Below are positions 13,899-27,539 of a DNA stretch of 64,000 nucleotides, piece after piece. Within the stretch, counting starts at the first letter, position 1. Every line of letters starts with the position of its first letter. Location: positions 129,056,568 through 129,120,567 of the forward strand of contig NC_067283.1 in NCBI RefSeq assembly GCF_020740795.1, written 5' to 3'. This DNA is from Apus apus. Lineage: Eukaryota; Chordata; Aves; Apodiformes; Apodidae. A model generated the notes under the pieces. That model worked only from the letters and a program-made list of their open reading frames with translations, searched no databases and had not been told where the DNA came from. A program made the translations under genes and the position numbers.

Positions 13899-14392
13899 AT
13901 GCTTCATTTACAGCTCTGGAGCCCTCAGCACAGAAACGACATGGAGCTCCAGAGAACGGCCACAAAGATGATTAAAGGCCTGGAGCACCTCTGCTATGAA
14001 GAAAGGCTGACAGAGTTGGGGCTAGAGAAGAGAAGGCTCCAGGGAGACCTTATAGCAGCCTTCCAGTACATGAAGGGGCCTGCAGAAAAGCTGGGGAGGG
14101 GCTTTTCGCCAGCTAGGGTAGTGATAGGAAAAGGGGCAATGGTTTTAAACTGAAAGAGGGTAGATTTAGGTTAGACATCAAGAAGAAATTTTTCACCATG
14201 AGGGTAGTAAGACGCTGGAATAGGTTGCCTAGGGAGGTTGTGGAAGCCCCCTCCCTGGAGGTGTTTGAGGCCGGGTTGGATGAGGCTTTGTGCAGCCTGG
14301 TGTTGTATGAGGTGTCCCTGCTCCTAGCAGAGGTTGGAACCTGATGATCTTCAAGGTCCCTTCCAATCTTAACTACTCTATGGTTCTATACT
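13899..14392 (+). mobile_element. CR1 retroposon, 5'-truncated
   Basis: CR1 3' segment beginning at the CTCTGGAGCCCTCAGCACAG region and running through TTTAGGTTAGACATCAAGAA and CCCTCCCTGGAGGTG to ATGATCTTCAAGGTCCCTTC, with a weak closing CTATGGTTCTAT. Non-functional. Confidence 0.92.
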
Positions 14393-17300
14393 GAACAGAA
14401 AGAAAGGTGAGACAGCAGTTTGTCTGCATTTGAAAGGTGCTTGGACTCTTCATATTGGCCACTCTGACTACAGCCATTGTTCTAGGGGCTCTGACACGGT
14501 ACTTGATTCCCGGTTGTCCGATGGGCAACATAAGTGTGAGGGCATCAGTGATGGATCTGACAACATCAAGAGAGATTGGAAAACCACTGGAAATCACTGC
14601 CAGCCAGTGGAGATGTCAGCAGCCTGAGTTGCTGTCAGCAGACCTAGGGAGATTTCAGGACTTGAGTACTTGTGACAAAGCTCTTCCTACACACACTGAT
14701 GAGCTGCACAGCAACAGGATTTGTGCACACCACTTCCTGGGCCATCATTGCTGGGTTCAGCTTCTCCTGACAGCACTGACTGCACACACAGATATCTTAC
14801 CTAAATAAATAAAAGGGAGCTCAGTAGAGATCAAAAATGAGAGAGGAAAATTTGCAATTTCTTCCAGACAGCCTGAAAAATCCCATGATCTTTCTCATAA
14901 GGAGTTTCCTTTATAAAGCCAGATGTTGGTCTGGCTTTTATTAATACTCTTGAAAGAACAAATACGCTTGAATGGCAAAAACCAAATCAAGTTTCAGGTG
15001 AAAAGGCGACATACAAAAATGCAGAAGAGTGGGTATAAAGTTGTTTTACCAAGGAATAACTGAGGTTGAAATCCCAAAAAGGACAGCTAAGGCTGAGAGC
15101 AGTGATGCTCAGAGGGGTGGGCTTGGCCTGCAAGAACACTGCACACAGAGTAGGATTAGAAATGAAAGCTGCATCATGCTTTTGCAAACTGAGCTAATGA
15201 AAAAACACAACAGCACTAAATACAAACCCTGCCAGTCATTGGGAGGCTTGCCATTTATTGCAAAGCTGATTACACTTCATTTTCTCTTTTTTATCAAGTG
15301 ATGTGGCATACTTTTCAGTTTTGAATGCCTGGCTAGATGGGAGCCAAGCTTGGTAATGCAAAAAAAAACAGATTTCCATGCACCAAAATGACAGGATGTA
15401 GAGGATCTTTGAAAGCTGTAAAATAGCATTAGTCAGAGATAATAAATACAAATTTTCCTCTGTGTTCATTAGTAACATATGGGCACTGGGAATAGTGCTG
15501 GCTTTTTCAAAGATGGAGATGATAAATATAAATCAGATTAAGCAAACTACCTTAAAATGCAAAATCTCTTGCCAGATTCCAGAGCACTTGCAGTATCCAA
15601 GAAGAAAACTGACAGACAAAATACCAAGGTGGGTTTTCATTGCATATTTGTGAACTCATGTCATGGATGCACTCCATTGATTATTTCATGAATTAATGGA
15701 AGTTATTCTACACAGCTATTTTCATAATGCAAAACAAGCGGTAATTGCTCAGCTGTTCAATTTTTTGGCAGACATTTTTTGTAGCTTTGAGCAACAGCTG
15801 AGAATAATTCATTTTCAATTCAAAAGAGCAAGAGGGTGTCATGAAACACAGGATCTATAATGAGGATTTCAGGAGACTGGATATGAGCGAGGAACTCAAA
15901 AAGTGCTAAAATTAAAAAAAAATAAAATTAAAGCTGAACACGTTAAAAAAACCCTCACAAGCCAAGCTTATTAAGACTGTTAATAATACGATTTTCTGAC
16001 AGCTGTTTCCTGTGTATTTTTCCGCAGAGAAATCTAGAAAGAAAAATGGCAAAGAAACAATTATCTCGTAAAAGCAAAGTTCAGAAAATGATGTGCATTT
16101 TATTCTACCAAATTAAATTCAAGTCTTAATGAAAATGTCTTATTCACCTTTCAGCATAAAGATACAATTCCGTAATTTTAAAAGAAAGTAATCGTCTGAA
16201 AAAAAAAAAAACCAACAACAACAACAACAAAAAACCCACCCACAGGCAAAAAAAAATACATGAAAGATGGCTTCTGTATCCAAAATCTTGTTTGGTATTT
16301 TATTGGCTTGATTAAAGATATTAGGCCTCACTTCAGATCCTTCTCCTTTTCACATGCTCAAAATATCACGGTAGCAAAAACTTGATCGCTACATCACACA
16401 TCTTGAAGACTACTTTTTCGGTCCAAAATTCTAATTGATGGCTGTTACATTTATTTGTAGAAGAAAACTGTATGTCTGGATACACACCTGGATTTGCCTC
16501 TTTGTGTAGAGCACAGCTCAAATGGATTTTTCTATTTATAAATTATTTCTCTTAGAGAAAATCCAATATTACTTAGTGCATTTTGCCCATAGCCACTACT
16601 GTGTTACTACTGTATCGATGCAAACCATTACCAGGTCCTTTAAGTCATGGCCCCAGAACTAAAACTTTCTGTGACAGGGTGTGAACAGTGAAATTGAGAA
16701 GAGACTCGAAGGCTGTGTGACATTGGTATAAGTACAACTTACTGGAGGCTTACCATTTAGTGTCATATAACTGAGCCATAGATCTGGCCAATTCTTAAGA
16801 GCCAATCACTAAATTATTATCACCATGTGCATCCTTCTCCACATCAAACACTTCCACTCAAACATAAACAGTCATCTGCAAGGCATGGTTTAAGCCCAAT
16901 GCCTAGTCTGTTTCTGAGAAAGACCTTGATTTATCCCATAGGTCTTCATCTCTTGCTTTCTGGACGTGCTTACCCCTCACCACCACTATAGAAAGGCCTA
17001 CCAACATATATCATACTGGCCCAGTGACATTTGCCAGGTAAAAGTTAAGTGAAATGAACATCTCCCATAGACAGTTGCATATACTAGGCACATGTAACCT
17101 AGGGAATCTTGGCAGTAGTTCATCTGCTTTTAGTCATTCACTGGAGAATGAAAAAAGAAAAAAATCCAATAAACTAACAAACAGAAATCCTACCAGGATC
17201 CATTAGCGAGGGAAGCTTAACATACACACAACAAAATAAATTCCAGTGAAGAAAAGTGGTGGAAAACACTAGCTACTTATGTCTAATAGGTGACAAAATT

Positions 17301-20224
17301 TATTATATTATTTGAATACTTTAGGCAAGCTATTTCAGTCATCTCTGCTATCTTATAAATTACTTAAAAAAGGATGCAAATACCCAGCCAGTACTGCATA
17401 GATGTTACACTAGTAGAGAAGCTGAGTGCAACATTAAAGCAGACAAATTATTGTTCTTATGCTACAGAATTAGACTTGAATAAGTTTAAAAGTAGCATTC
17501 TTTTTCTCGATTAAATATTAACAAGGTTAAGTGTTTAATGGGTATTTTAACTGGATAGCAAGAAAAGAAATTCTACAGTTGATAGTTAAATGGATTTTGT
17601 GGAACACGAGAACACAGTTCTTTTCCTAGCTTAAAATTAAATAGCAAACTGAAATTGCATTTTTTAGGAACACACTGGTCTAGATCTAGGGAAATTAGGG
17701 GATCTGATAAGAGTGTATTTTGATTCCTAGATTTCATTTCTGTCACTACCTTTGCTCATTATATTGGAATGAGACATGAAAGAATTTCTGGCTGCATGAG
17801 CGGAAAATAAAATGGCAGACAGTGACTCTTGAGGAGCAGTTTCTGTAAGAGCAACATGAGCATTTCCCTAATTTTAACAATAATACACACCTTGTGTGTA
17901 TTCATAGTTTGCATGAATTATTCCAGATAATTGTCAAGATTGTAATTCATGGTATCCAAACAAGATTAAATGAACATAGCGGGGGTTACTTCTGATATTT
18001 AAACCTGTGAAACATGCATTTAGTACTCGTCAAGAGGCTATTTAATGCATACCTTGATAATGTCACTATGTTTAGACAAGTTGTTTGATTTTCAATCTTT
18101 ACTGCATAGTAAGACTGACTTCAAAGATGAAGCAGTGTGATACATGTCATAGTGTATAGGGACTGGATAAAATTCAGCTGTTGGACTGAGGACAAGCCAA
18201 AGAAAACTCACAGGCAACAGTAGCAACCTTCCGCTTTTACCATCAGCTTCTGCAGTAGCATGTGTTGATCGAACAACATGTCATAATAACTTGACCACAA
18301 AATATTTTTGGATTCAGATCAAGTGCTCTCCCAAATCCATCTAAGGCAGATCCCACTTGCTGAGCCAAGAGCTCACTTTCAATAAGTGGAGCAAAGATGG
18401 CTACTTTCCCTGGGAGAGGTGAATCCAAATTACGTTCCCACACTATTTTTATATATTCAGAGATACCCAGCACAGCTTGAACTTTTCAACTCTAGGGAAT
18501 CAAGGGACTTTTATTGTTGAATAGATATATCTCCTTTGAAAGTTGTTTAGAAGTCCTTTGATTTGCAGAAGTAGTACCATCATCTCCTCTTTAAACAAAA
18601 TAAAACTATAATAAGGCAAAAGTAGAATCGTTTGATCTGGTTTTTGACATTGCAGTAGTGTTCAAATGAGTAAGCCTTAGGTAAGTCACTGTACAGAGCA
18701 GTGAGAGTTGTGGTGGCATGCTGACCACTTTGGTCCACCTGGGTTTTGTGTGTGAGGCACTTCCATCACATGTGCACAAGCATCATACCTGTGCAGACTG
18801 GTATGCAAGGGGTACCAACAGACACAGACAGATAATCTACCATGATTAAATCTTCTTCAACTCTAAGAAAATTAGTTGGCAGCAGCTAGGATGATAAAGT
18901 AAGGAACTGGTGGCTTCAAGTGAAAGACTCCAACTACAAGAAACTTTAGGCACTTTACAAACTTCTTCATAAGCAATGACTGGAATAACATTATGTGTTG
19001 CAAAATAATTTTTTAAGACTTACTGAGAAGCAGCATGTAGCTGTAATTCATAAACATAAAAGCAGTATTTACAAAACATGGCACTTTGCAGAGACTCTAA
19101 AATCACTGCAATCTGAATTTAGTTTTTTTAATTTGTGTTCTACGGAGATCCAGGAAAAAACTGTCCAAGCTGTTCTGGTTTAAAAAAAAACAACAAAAAA
19201 CACCAAAACAAAGTTAAAACCCAAACAAATAAAACAAAACAAAACAAAACACCAAAAAAAACCAAACCAAAACAAGCCACAGAAGAAAACAAGAGCACTG
19301 ATTTGTATGTGCCTCGATACACTTCTCTTTGATCCATGGTATCTCAGTGGTTTTGCCATGTTGAAAGTGCTTGTGAAATTTAATACATCCTCTTAATAAA
19401 CTTTGCCTTGAAGCTCCTGACAGTATTTTAATTTTCTATTTACAATATATGAAGAGGTACCTTTGTCTTTTGCATTGAAATTTAGTTGACTGTCTGTACT
19501 TGATGTCTGAATTGTATGGGATGAAAAATTACTTCCCAGATTAAATTGGCCTTCCCCAGTTGGTGGACATGCATTCAAATCTAGCCACAAATGTGGATCC
19601 TTTCTTGAGTTGCAAACCTTTAATTGGTCAAATTTTTTATAATATTCATTATATCAATAGTCTGAACCTCTTCTATCATCTTGCTATATCCAAAATCATC
19701 AATTTGTCTCCCAGTTAACTTTACTTTCCTGCTGACTGAAAATTGATAAATATTGTTTTATAGGAATACACTTTTCAAGGGACATCTCTTTCATGCAAGA
19801 GCTAACTCTTTGAATTGATTGACAATTCATTCCTCACAACCACCTCATTTAAAATACACTGACAAAAGACCAGCTGCAAAAATGACTACACTAAAGTGCT
19901 TCTTCCCAAACAACACAATACAGAAACCAGATATTTATTATTTGGATTTGATTGTTCACAGCTGCTGCTTTCATCAGTCAAGCATGAATACTGGATGTTG
20001 GACCCTGTTGCAGAGGGTTTAGATCACTTAAAAATTTCTGTCAAAGGTACTAGTGAAAAGTTATTTTAAGATTAATTTGGGGAGGAAAAAAAAAAGCACA
20101 ATTTAATGAAGTTCAATGGCAAGATTCACACTATTGCTTATTACATGGGAAAATATACACAAAGGAAGATAAAGTCAGAATTGATGTAAAGTTAATTACA
20201 CAGAGATCAGGGCTGAAAAGTGTA
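14393..20224. other. intergenic with A-rich tracts
   Basis: AT-rich DNA with A-rich simple repeats at 16199-16236 and 19180-19276. One unexplained minus-strand open frame (18243-18494) is discussed under findings. No supported gene. Confidence 0.6.
19180..19276 (+). repeat. A-rich (AAAAC)n tract
   Basis: Low-complexity AAAAC and AAACC units. Frames of 65 codons on both strands here are artefacts of the repeat. Confidence 0.8.
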
Positions 20225-21190
20225 AGGGAGGCCCTCCCACTGAGTCGCAAGATTCAGAGTGGACCACACTGTTGTCTAAACTCCTTCTCAGAGATGAGTC
20301 TAGGGGTTGCTGGATCTGCTCCTAGTCCCAGACTTGGTCAATGGTTTAGATACAGGGATGTCAGTGGTATTAATTCAGCATGCTACTCTGCCTCCTAAGT
20401 GATGCTGAGGTCACAGCAACTTAAAATTTATTAACACTATTATGGTAAATCACAACATTGGAGCATATGATTTTCTAGCAATACTTAATCTGTCAATAGA
20501 CAACAATCCATTATAATCAACAGAGATTTCCGAAGTCAAATTGCATACACACACAGATATAGAGGTAAACCTGTAATTTAAATTTCGCCAAATCTGATTA
20601 TAGTCAGTTGCTCACTCTTCTCCTTTGTTGGCATCTACAAGTGGACAACCTTTGAACTTCTCTTCTTCATTGGCATCTATCAGCAGAAGATCTGTGGACC
20701 TCATGAAATCTTCCCTGAGAGGGTTCTCAGCTCCAGGAGAGATACAGGGTCACAGCTTGTTGTGATCCCAGAAAGTTCAAAGGGCCTCACTTAGCATTAC
20801 TAACAGGATTGCAAGATGACTTTGGTAAGTACTTCTTCATTGTGGCCATAATTCTTGTCACTTTCTCTTGGCACCTTCCAAAGCAAGCTACGATCCAGGC
20901 AAGTGGAGTTTCAGGTACATTTCTCAGGCAACAGGAGTTCCAGGTACAGTTAGAGAGTGCCTCATCATCCCAATTCTTTGTACTGGTACCCAAGAAAAGA
21001 AGGTGCCAGATTGTCTCAACTCCCTGCACCAGTAGGCAAGGTTGGAAAGTACCAGATTGTCTCAGCCCACTGCACTTGCTATTGAAACAAGAACAATGTT
21101 GGGTGGTCCTGACATTGCAATATGGCCCAGGGAGAGGGTTTTCACCACCACAGGCTCATGCCACAAAATTCATCTTCAAATTGTAATGCT
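20225..21190 (-). mobile_element. LTR-like block with internal duplications
   Basis: Left end is homologous to the block at 2180-3000. On the minus strand an AATAAA lies near 20430. The right half holds three short imperfect duplications (20617/20657, 20899/20931, 21003/21049), as retroviral enhancer regions often do. No coding sequence. Edges are uncertain. Confidence 0.45.
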
Positions 21191-22732
21191 CCAAAACAAA
21201 TGTTGTGGGATTCAGATGCAGATTTTTATTTTTTCCTTACTATAATAAGAAAGGATGACTCATAAATTGAGTTCCAGCCTCTACCAGATCTGTAGGAAAT
21301 TGGTTATGGTTACTTAATTTGAGTACTTCTGCAGTCAGTACACTTACAGACTAATGATGCAAGAAAGGTTAACCTCATTGACTTGAAGCACTTGCTTTAT
21401 AAACATAAATCTGGACCTACTGAGTAAAATATTTACACAGTCGCTAGTTTTGCCTTTGAAAGAAGCATATCTCTAAATCTAACCTCTAGCCTGGACCTTT
21501 GGATGTACAGCACAACACACAGAAGCAGCCACAGAGACTTTAAGAAGAAAGGAATATTTCATTTAGGAACCTTTACAAGTCTGGTTCCTCCCTTAAGTTA
21601 TACTTCATTGAGGTTAATTATATCTATTTCCATTTCTTTGTATATGTGAAAGGGCACTGATGTAAAAAACAATATAGGTCAGAACTCATTTAATCAGCAT
21701 TTTGGTAAAGGAAAAGGCCATTCTATATTGCAGTATAGCACTGGCTGTTTGCCTTATGCTATCAATCTTTTAAAACAAGGGAATTCAAGCTTAAACAATA
21801 AAATATGAACTTCCAATCTTTTTGTTTTTTTCCAAAAGAATACTGAAAAGGCCACATTGGTCAGAAGTAACATTGATTATACTGAATAGTAGAATGAATA
21901 AGAGTTTCTACATGTGTATCCAGATAGTGATTTTAAATATCCCCCCTCCTTTTTAATTTAAGGTGATAAAAAATTCAAATTAAAATATCTGGTCTCGTAT
22001 CAGTTTGGGTAATCTCCAGAGATATATCCTATTATGTACAAGCTCCAGTCAATTTAGTTGTACCTTTGAGCTGATCAAACCAAAAAGTAGGCTTCACCAA
22101 GGTCAGCAAATATTTGACTTACAATATAACACTTTCATCATTAAGGATCCCCAACTGCTTTTACAAACTGTATGTTTACTCTTGTTTAGTCACATTATTT
22201 TCTAGTGAAATATAACCATTGTTTTGATAGATCATGGCATCTATTTAAGAGCACAGCCACAACACAGAAGTAGATGGGAATTGAAGTATTCTGGATTTAC
22301 ATCAAATGACAGAAAGATTTAAGTAGATTGGCTACATACTGAGGAAATGGGTACTAGCTGAAAGAACACTGTCAGTTTTGCCAACCACCCAAACAAAATT
22401 ACTCTGATTAAAGAGGTAGACATGTTGAGAAGAGTTGTCACGAACCAACAACATCACTAACACCGGAAGTCAGTGGAAGAAGACGGGCCGTTCTCCATAA
22501 GAGTACATTAAATTTTTAATACTTAATTATGTTTTTAATTACACTTATTTATGGCTGTTGTGTGCAACTCAGCATCAATCTGGATGATGTGAGCCCTCAT
22601 AAGAATTCAAAAACCATTGTAGCAATTTATTTAAACATTAAAGTCAGTCTACACCTTCGCACAAATCTTGGACCAGTTTTTGTATCTCAGACAACCACTG
22701 TTTCTGAACAAAGAGCTCCTGGACACACTTAG
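21191..22732. other. intergenic, nothing recognised
   Basis: AT-rich sequence up to the 5' edge of the long CR1. No supported gene or repeat. Confidence 0.55.
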
Positions 22733-24556
22733 AGGAAAAAAGAAAGTCTTCAGAAGGTGGAAACAGGGACAGGTAGCCTGGGAGAAACACAAAGAAGTTG
22801 TCTGAGGAGCCAGGGATCAGGTTAGGAAAGCTAAAGCCCAGATACAGTTAAACCTGGCCAGGGACATCAAGGGCAATAAGAAAGGTTTCTACAGGTACAT
22901 CAGTGATAAGAGGTAGAACAGGGAAAATGTGGGCCCTCTGCAGAAGGAAATAAGAGACCTTGTCAGGCAGGATATGGAGAAGGCTGAGGTACTGAAAATT
23001 TTTTTTGCCTCAGTCTTCACCAACAAGGGCTCTGGCCACACCGTTCAGATCACAGAAGGCAAAGGCAGGGACTGGGAAAATAAATATCTACCCACTATAG
23101 AACAAGAGTAGGTTCTATCTAAAGAACCTGAAAGTACACTGGTAAGATCCATACGTGGCTCCTAAGTGATCTGGCATGTGAAGTTGCAACACTGCTTTCC
23201 ATCGTATTTGAAAAGTCATGGCAGTCTGGTGAAGTTCCCACTGACTGGAAAAGGGAAAACATAGCCCCCATTTTCAAAATGGGGTAAAGGAAAGACCTGG
23301 GGAACTACAAGCCAGCCATTCTCACCTCTGTGACTTGGCAAGATCATGGAACAGATTGTCCTGAAGGCTCTGCTAAGACACATGGAAAATGCGGAGCTGG
23401 CTGGTGGCCATCAGCTTCACCAAAGGCAAATCATGCCTGATGAATTTGGTGGCCTTTTACGATGAGGTCACAGCATCAGTGGACAGGGGAAGAACAGCTG
23501 ATGTCATCTACCTGGACTTGTGCAAAGACTTCGACACTGTCCCGCATGACATCCCAGTCTCAAAATTGGAAGGATATGGATTTGATGGATGGACCACTTG
23601 GTGGATAAGGAATTGGCTGAATGGTTGCACTCAGAGAGTAGTGATCAACAGCTCAATGTCCAGATGGAGACCAGTGATGAGCAGCATTCATCATGGGCCA
23701 GTACTGGGACCAGTGCTGTTGAACACCTTTGTCAGCAACATGGACAATGAGACTGAGTGCACCCTCACCAAGTTTGCTGACAACAAGCTGTGTGGTGGGC
23801 CAGTGCCAACCTCATGAAGTTCAACACGGCCAAGTACAAGGTTCTGCACCTGGGTTGGCACAACACCAGGCACAAATACAAGTTGGGGGAAAAATGGATT
23901 GAGAATAGCCTTGAGGAGGATGTTGGTCAATGAAAAGCTCAACATGAGTCAGCACTGTGCACTCACAGCCCAGAAATCCAACCACATCCTGGGCTGCAAC
24001 AAAAGAAGTGTGGCCAGCAGGTCGAGGGATGTGATCCTGCCCCTCTACTCTGCAGTCATGAGAACCCACCTGGACTACTGTGTCCAGTTCTGGAGCCCTC
24101 AACACAGGATTGACATAGAACTCTTGGAGTGAGTCCAGAGGACCACGAAGATGATCAGAAGGCTGGAATACCTCTCCTGTGAAGACAGGCTGAGAGAGTT
24201 GGGGTTGTTCAATGTGGAGAAGAGAAGAAACTGAGGAAAGCTTATAGCGGCCTTCCAGTACCTAAAGGGGGCCTACAGGAAAGCCATAGGGTGTGTAGTG
24301 ATAGGAAAAGGAGTAATAGTTTTAAACTAGAAGAGGGGAGATTTAGGTTATACATTAGGAAGAAAGTTTTTAGTGTGAGGGTGGTGAGACACTGGAACAG
24401 GTTGCCCAGGGAGGCTGTGGATGCTCCCTCCCTGGAGTCATTTGAAGGCAGGTTGGATGGGGATTCGAGCAACCTGGCCTATGCAGGGGGGTTGGAACCT
24501 GATGAGCTTAAAGGTCCCTTCTAACCCTAGCCATTCTATGATTCTATGATTCTCTT
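22733..24556 (+). mobile_element. CR1 retroposon, longest copy (about 1.8 kb)
   Basis: 5'-truncated CR1 that keeps the C-terminal half of ORF2 (reverse transcriptase) plus the 3' tail, closing in ATTCTATGATTCTATGATT. It is full of frameshifts and stops, so it cannot move by itself. Confidence 0.93.
23389..23817 (+). pseudogene. CR1 ORF2 reverse-transcriptase fragment
   Basis: A 142-codon open stretch inside the CR1. It shows RT motifs: [15 protein letters not shown] (palm motif A, Asp kept) and, near the end, FADNKLCGG where active copies have FADD. Loss of the second Asp and the surrounding frameshifts mark a dead copy. Confidence 0.85.
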
Positions 24557-25505
24557 GGAGAGCTAACTTAGACAAGAACAATTCAGGAGCTTTCTAGGCA
24601 CGGCAGACTGGCATCTATAACAGACCAGCAAGTATCCTCACAAAAGATATAGGATCATTTTGCACTGCAGCGTAAGATTTGCAATAGAGACCAAAGATGG
24701 GGGTTTGCCTACAGTATCAGCCAGGAGCTTCATCTGAAGGATGTGAGTGATGTTCACCTATACTGTATGTTTCACATCAGTTTCATGCTGATACTTGTTA
24801 AAAGAGAGGCTACCAGACTGAATTAAAAAAGTAGAAAAAAGAATATATTTTTTCCTTGTCATTTTTGTCCTTCTTGTCTTATGCTTTGAACAATTAATTG
24901 ATTTGCAGTGTGGAATATGTCTAATAAATAGATAAACTTTTTATTCAGATGTATCTACAACTATATTAACAGCTTTATAACATTTAGGTTAAACTGATAT
25001 TGCCATATGATGTCATGAATGAGCTACCTAGAAGAAGATTTATATTTGTGATGCAAAACTGAATTTAGCTGTTAAGAATAATGAAATGTAAACACGTTAG
25101 GCTTTTAAATTATGACCACAGCTTTATCATCCCCATTTTGACTTCAATGTGGGAGAGATTTGGTCGTTCTTGACAACATTTAGAGTTAAAGAATATTTAT
25201 GTATGCATAAGCAAATAACTGGCATTTGATTTATGTGATGCTATAAATGTAATAATTTTGATTTGTTATCATGTAAAACAGTTGATATAATTGCCTTTTA
25301 TATACTACTGGAAATTGAGGCTGAATTTACCAAATCTATTCCTATCCCTATTATAATTCTACCAAACCAAATGTATCTATCTTTTCTAGGTGTCATTTTA
25401 CTGGGAAAAACTTCCTTGATTTACAAACAAGAAATATCTGACGTGCAGGAGCCTGCAACATCAGAAGTGAAAAAATAATCTGGCCAAACACATGAAAAGA
25501 AAATG
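24557..25505. other. intergenic, nothing recognised
   Basis: AT-rich spacer between two CR1 copies. No feature seen. Confidence 0.55.
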
Positions 25506-25602
25506 AAATCATAGAATCATAGAATCATAGAATAGTGAAGGTTGGTACAGGGACCTTAAAGATAATCAGGTTCCAACCTCCCTGCTGTGAGCAGGCACAA
25601 AT
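25506..25602 (-). mobile_element. CR1 fragment, about 95 bases
   Basis: Minus-strand extreme 3' end of a CR1: ATCATAGAATCATAGAATCATAGAAT closing repeats at left (split here by type), then GGTTCCAACCTCCCTGCTG. Confidence 0.85.
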
Positions 25603-27539
25603 AATAAAATAATCTGCTGCTTCTATCATATTTGCATTTTCACATGAATTCCACCTCAAGCCCACAATATTTTTTACCACTTATATTTGCTGAATCAATT
25701 CTTTTGCTCTGCTTCCACCCCCTGAAATCTCCCCTTGTTCCACTCTCCCTTTCACAGCCCCTCCTGGGATTCACTCTCTGCCCCCACACCCTGAATGGTG
25801 CTACCTGCAGGGATGAAGGACAAGGTCACCAACACCACAATCTTGGGGCAGAACTTTTAATTTTTCTTGCACTACTACATCACCATGAGCTGGCTCTGGG
25901 TAGAAAGCCCACTTTGAAGTTGAAATAGCTTTGAGCACCATTTGTCTTTAATGGCCTACCTTGGCCAGCTTTTCCTCTTGCTTAAACTGACATATTTAAA
26001 TGAATCTTGCTTCAATTGCAGTGACACAAGTGAATAATTAATTAAACTTGATGAATGTCTATGCAAAGTTGTTTCTGAAGGGATTTCATGGTGCATCCTA
26101 GAGTGGTAAATCTTTTTTTTTCTGAAAGGGTTTGTGTTAAATAAATATCAAATGGTATCACAGAGAAGCCTCAAATCTTGGGAATTTACTACCAATAGAG
26201 AAGGTAAAGGAGGAACTGGAATTTTCAGAAAAAAAAAAAACAAACCCAAACAGTTTCATCCAGTATGTAGCTTGAATTACCACAGCGTTGCATTTTTAAC
26301 GTGCACCACAATAATATGAAACTAAATTAGAAATTAAACTCAAGACTCAAAGTTTTCATTTGCATGAGGAAAAAAACAGCATTACCAAGAATAAAGTTGT
26401 TATTTCCACCTTTGTCATCACTGGCACTGTACAAAATAGTTTACTAATGCATGTTCCAGAGAGGTGCAGTGGTTATTGCACACTGATAATCTTGTCTTTA
26501 CTTGGAAGTCAGGGCTCTGTGACCCTGCTGTTCCTCAGCTCTTCTAAGGGTTGTCCAGGTTTCAAAACTTTCCCCTTTTCCACTTCTTCTCTGGAGAAGG
26601 AATCCTAGACTGAAGTAAGGTATGGATTTGCACCACAAAACCTGACCATGACTTGGCCATCTGTGTAGTATAGAAATATATTTTCTTCTTAGGAAGTCAG
26701 TAAATGGTAGGAAATGTGCAGACCTCCAAATATACTAATTCCACATCCTTGTAATTTATTTCTGAAAGCAGTCAAAACAGTTACCTCTCATGCCTAGTAA
26801 CAGAAATTCATCACCTCTCTGAGAATTCTTCCTTTCCTGAGACACTCCTATCAAGAGTCACCAGGTTCTCTAAAACTGGTTATGTATTCATGGTTTTATA
26901 ATGAAAGAAATTGCTTTTGATTGTTCTGTCTTCTTATTAAGGTCAGAGATTATATAGGAGATTACATATTTCCCCAAAGAGAAAGTGATTTATAACCTTT
27001 GCCAGAAAGGCATAAAAAGATGGAATATATTTTCTGTCTTCTTTCCAATCCAAAGTATTAGAGGAGAGTTTTAAAATGTGATATTGAATGTGTGGCCATG
27101 AACAATATTTTAGCATTAACAGCAATATAATATTATTACACGACAGACTTCCTATATGACAGGTTCAGCTTTGCACAGCTGAAATGCAAAGCTTAATAAC
27201 ACCTTTTTTTCTCTTGTTTGTTTGTGTTGGTTTTTTTTTGGTTTGGTTTGGTTTGGGGGTTTTTTGTGTTTGTTTTAAATGGTAGTTATAAGATGCCAGA
27301 ATTGCATTTTTAAATAAAAACATCTGTTCTTGAAGCAGTTATGGATAAGCTGTGATTGTAGCAGGATGCTCCATCTCTCAATACGCCTGCCTCAGTTTCT
27401 CTCTATGATTCAACTGCTTTTTGTCTCTCAGTTTTGCAGGCCTGGGCCTGAGGTGGAAAGATTTCCGTGAGAAGGGAAACAGCCTAGCAAAGTCTGAGCT
27501 GGTAACAACCTTGAAAGGTACAGAACAGAGGCCAAGTTG
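25603..27539. other. intergenic, nothing recognised
   Basis: No gene supported. A T/G-rich simple tract lies at 27213-27276. Confidence 0.55.

Noticed and set aside
14437-14808. 123-codon plus-strand frame after a CR1
   Set aside because: Hydrophobic start looked like a signal peptide, but the rest is featureless, and no promoter or homologue is evident.
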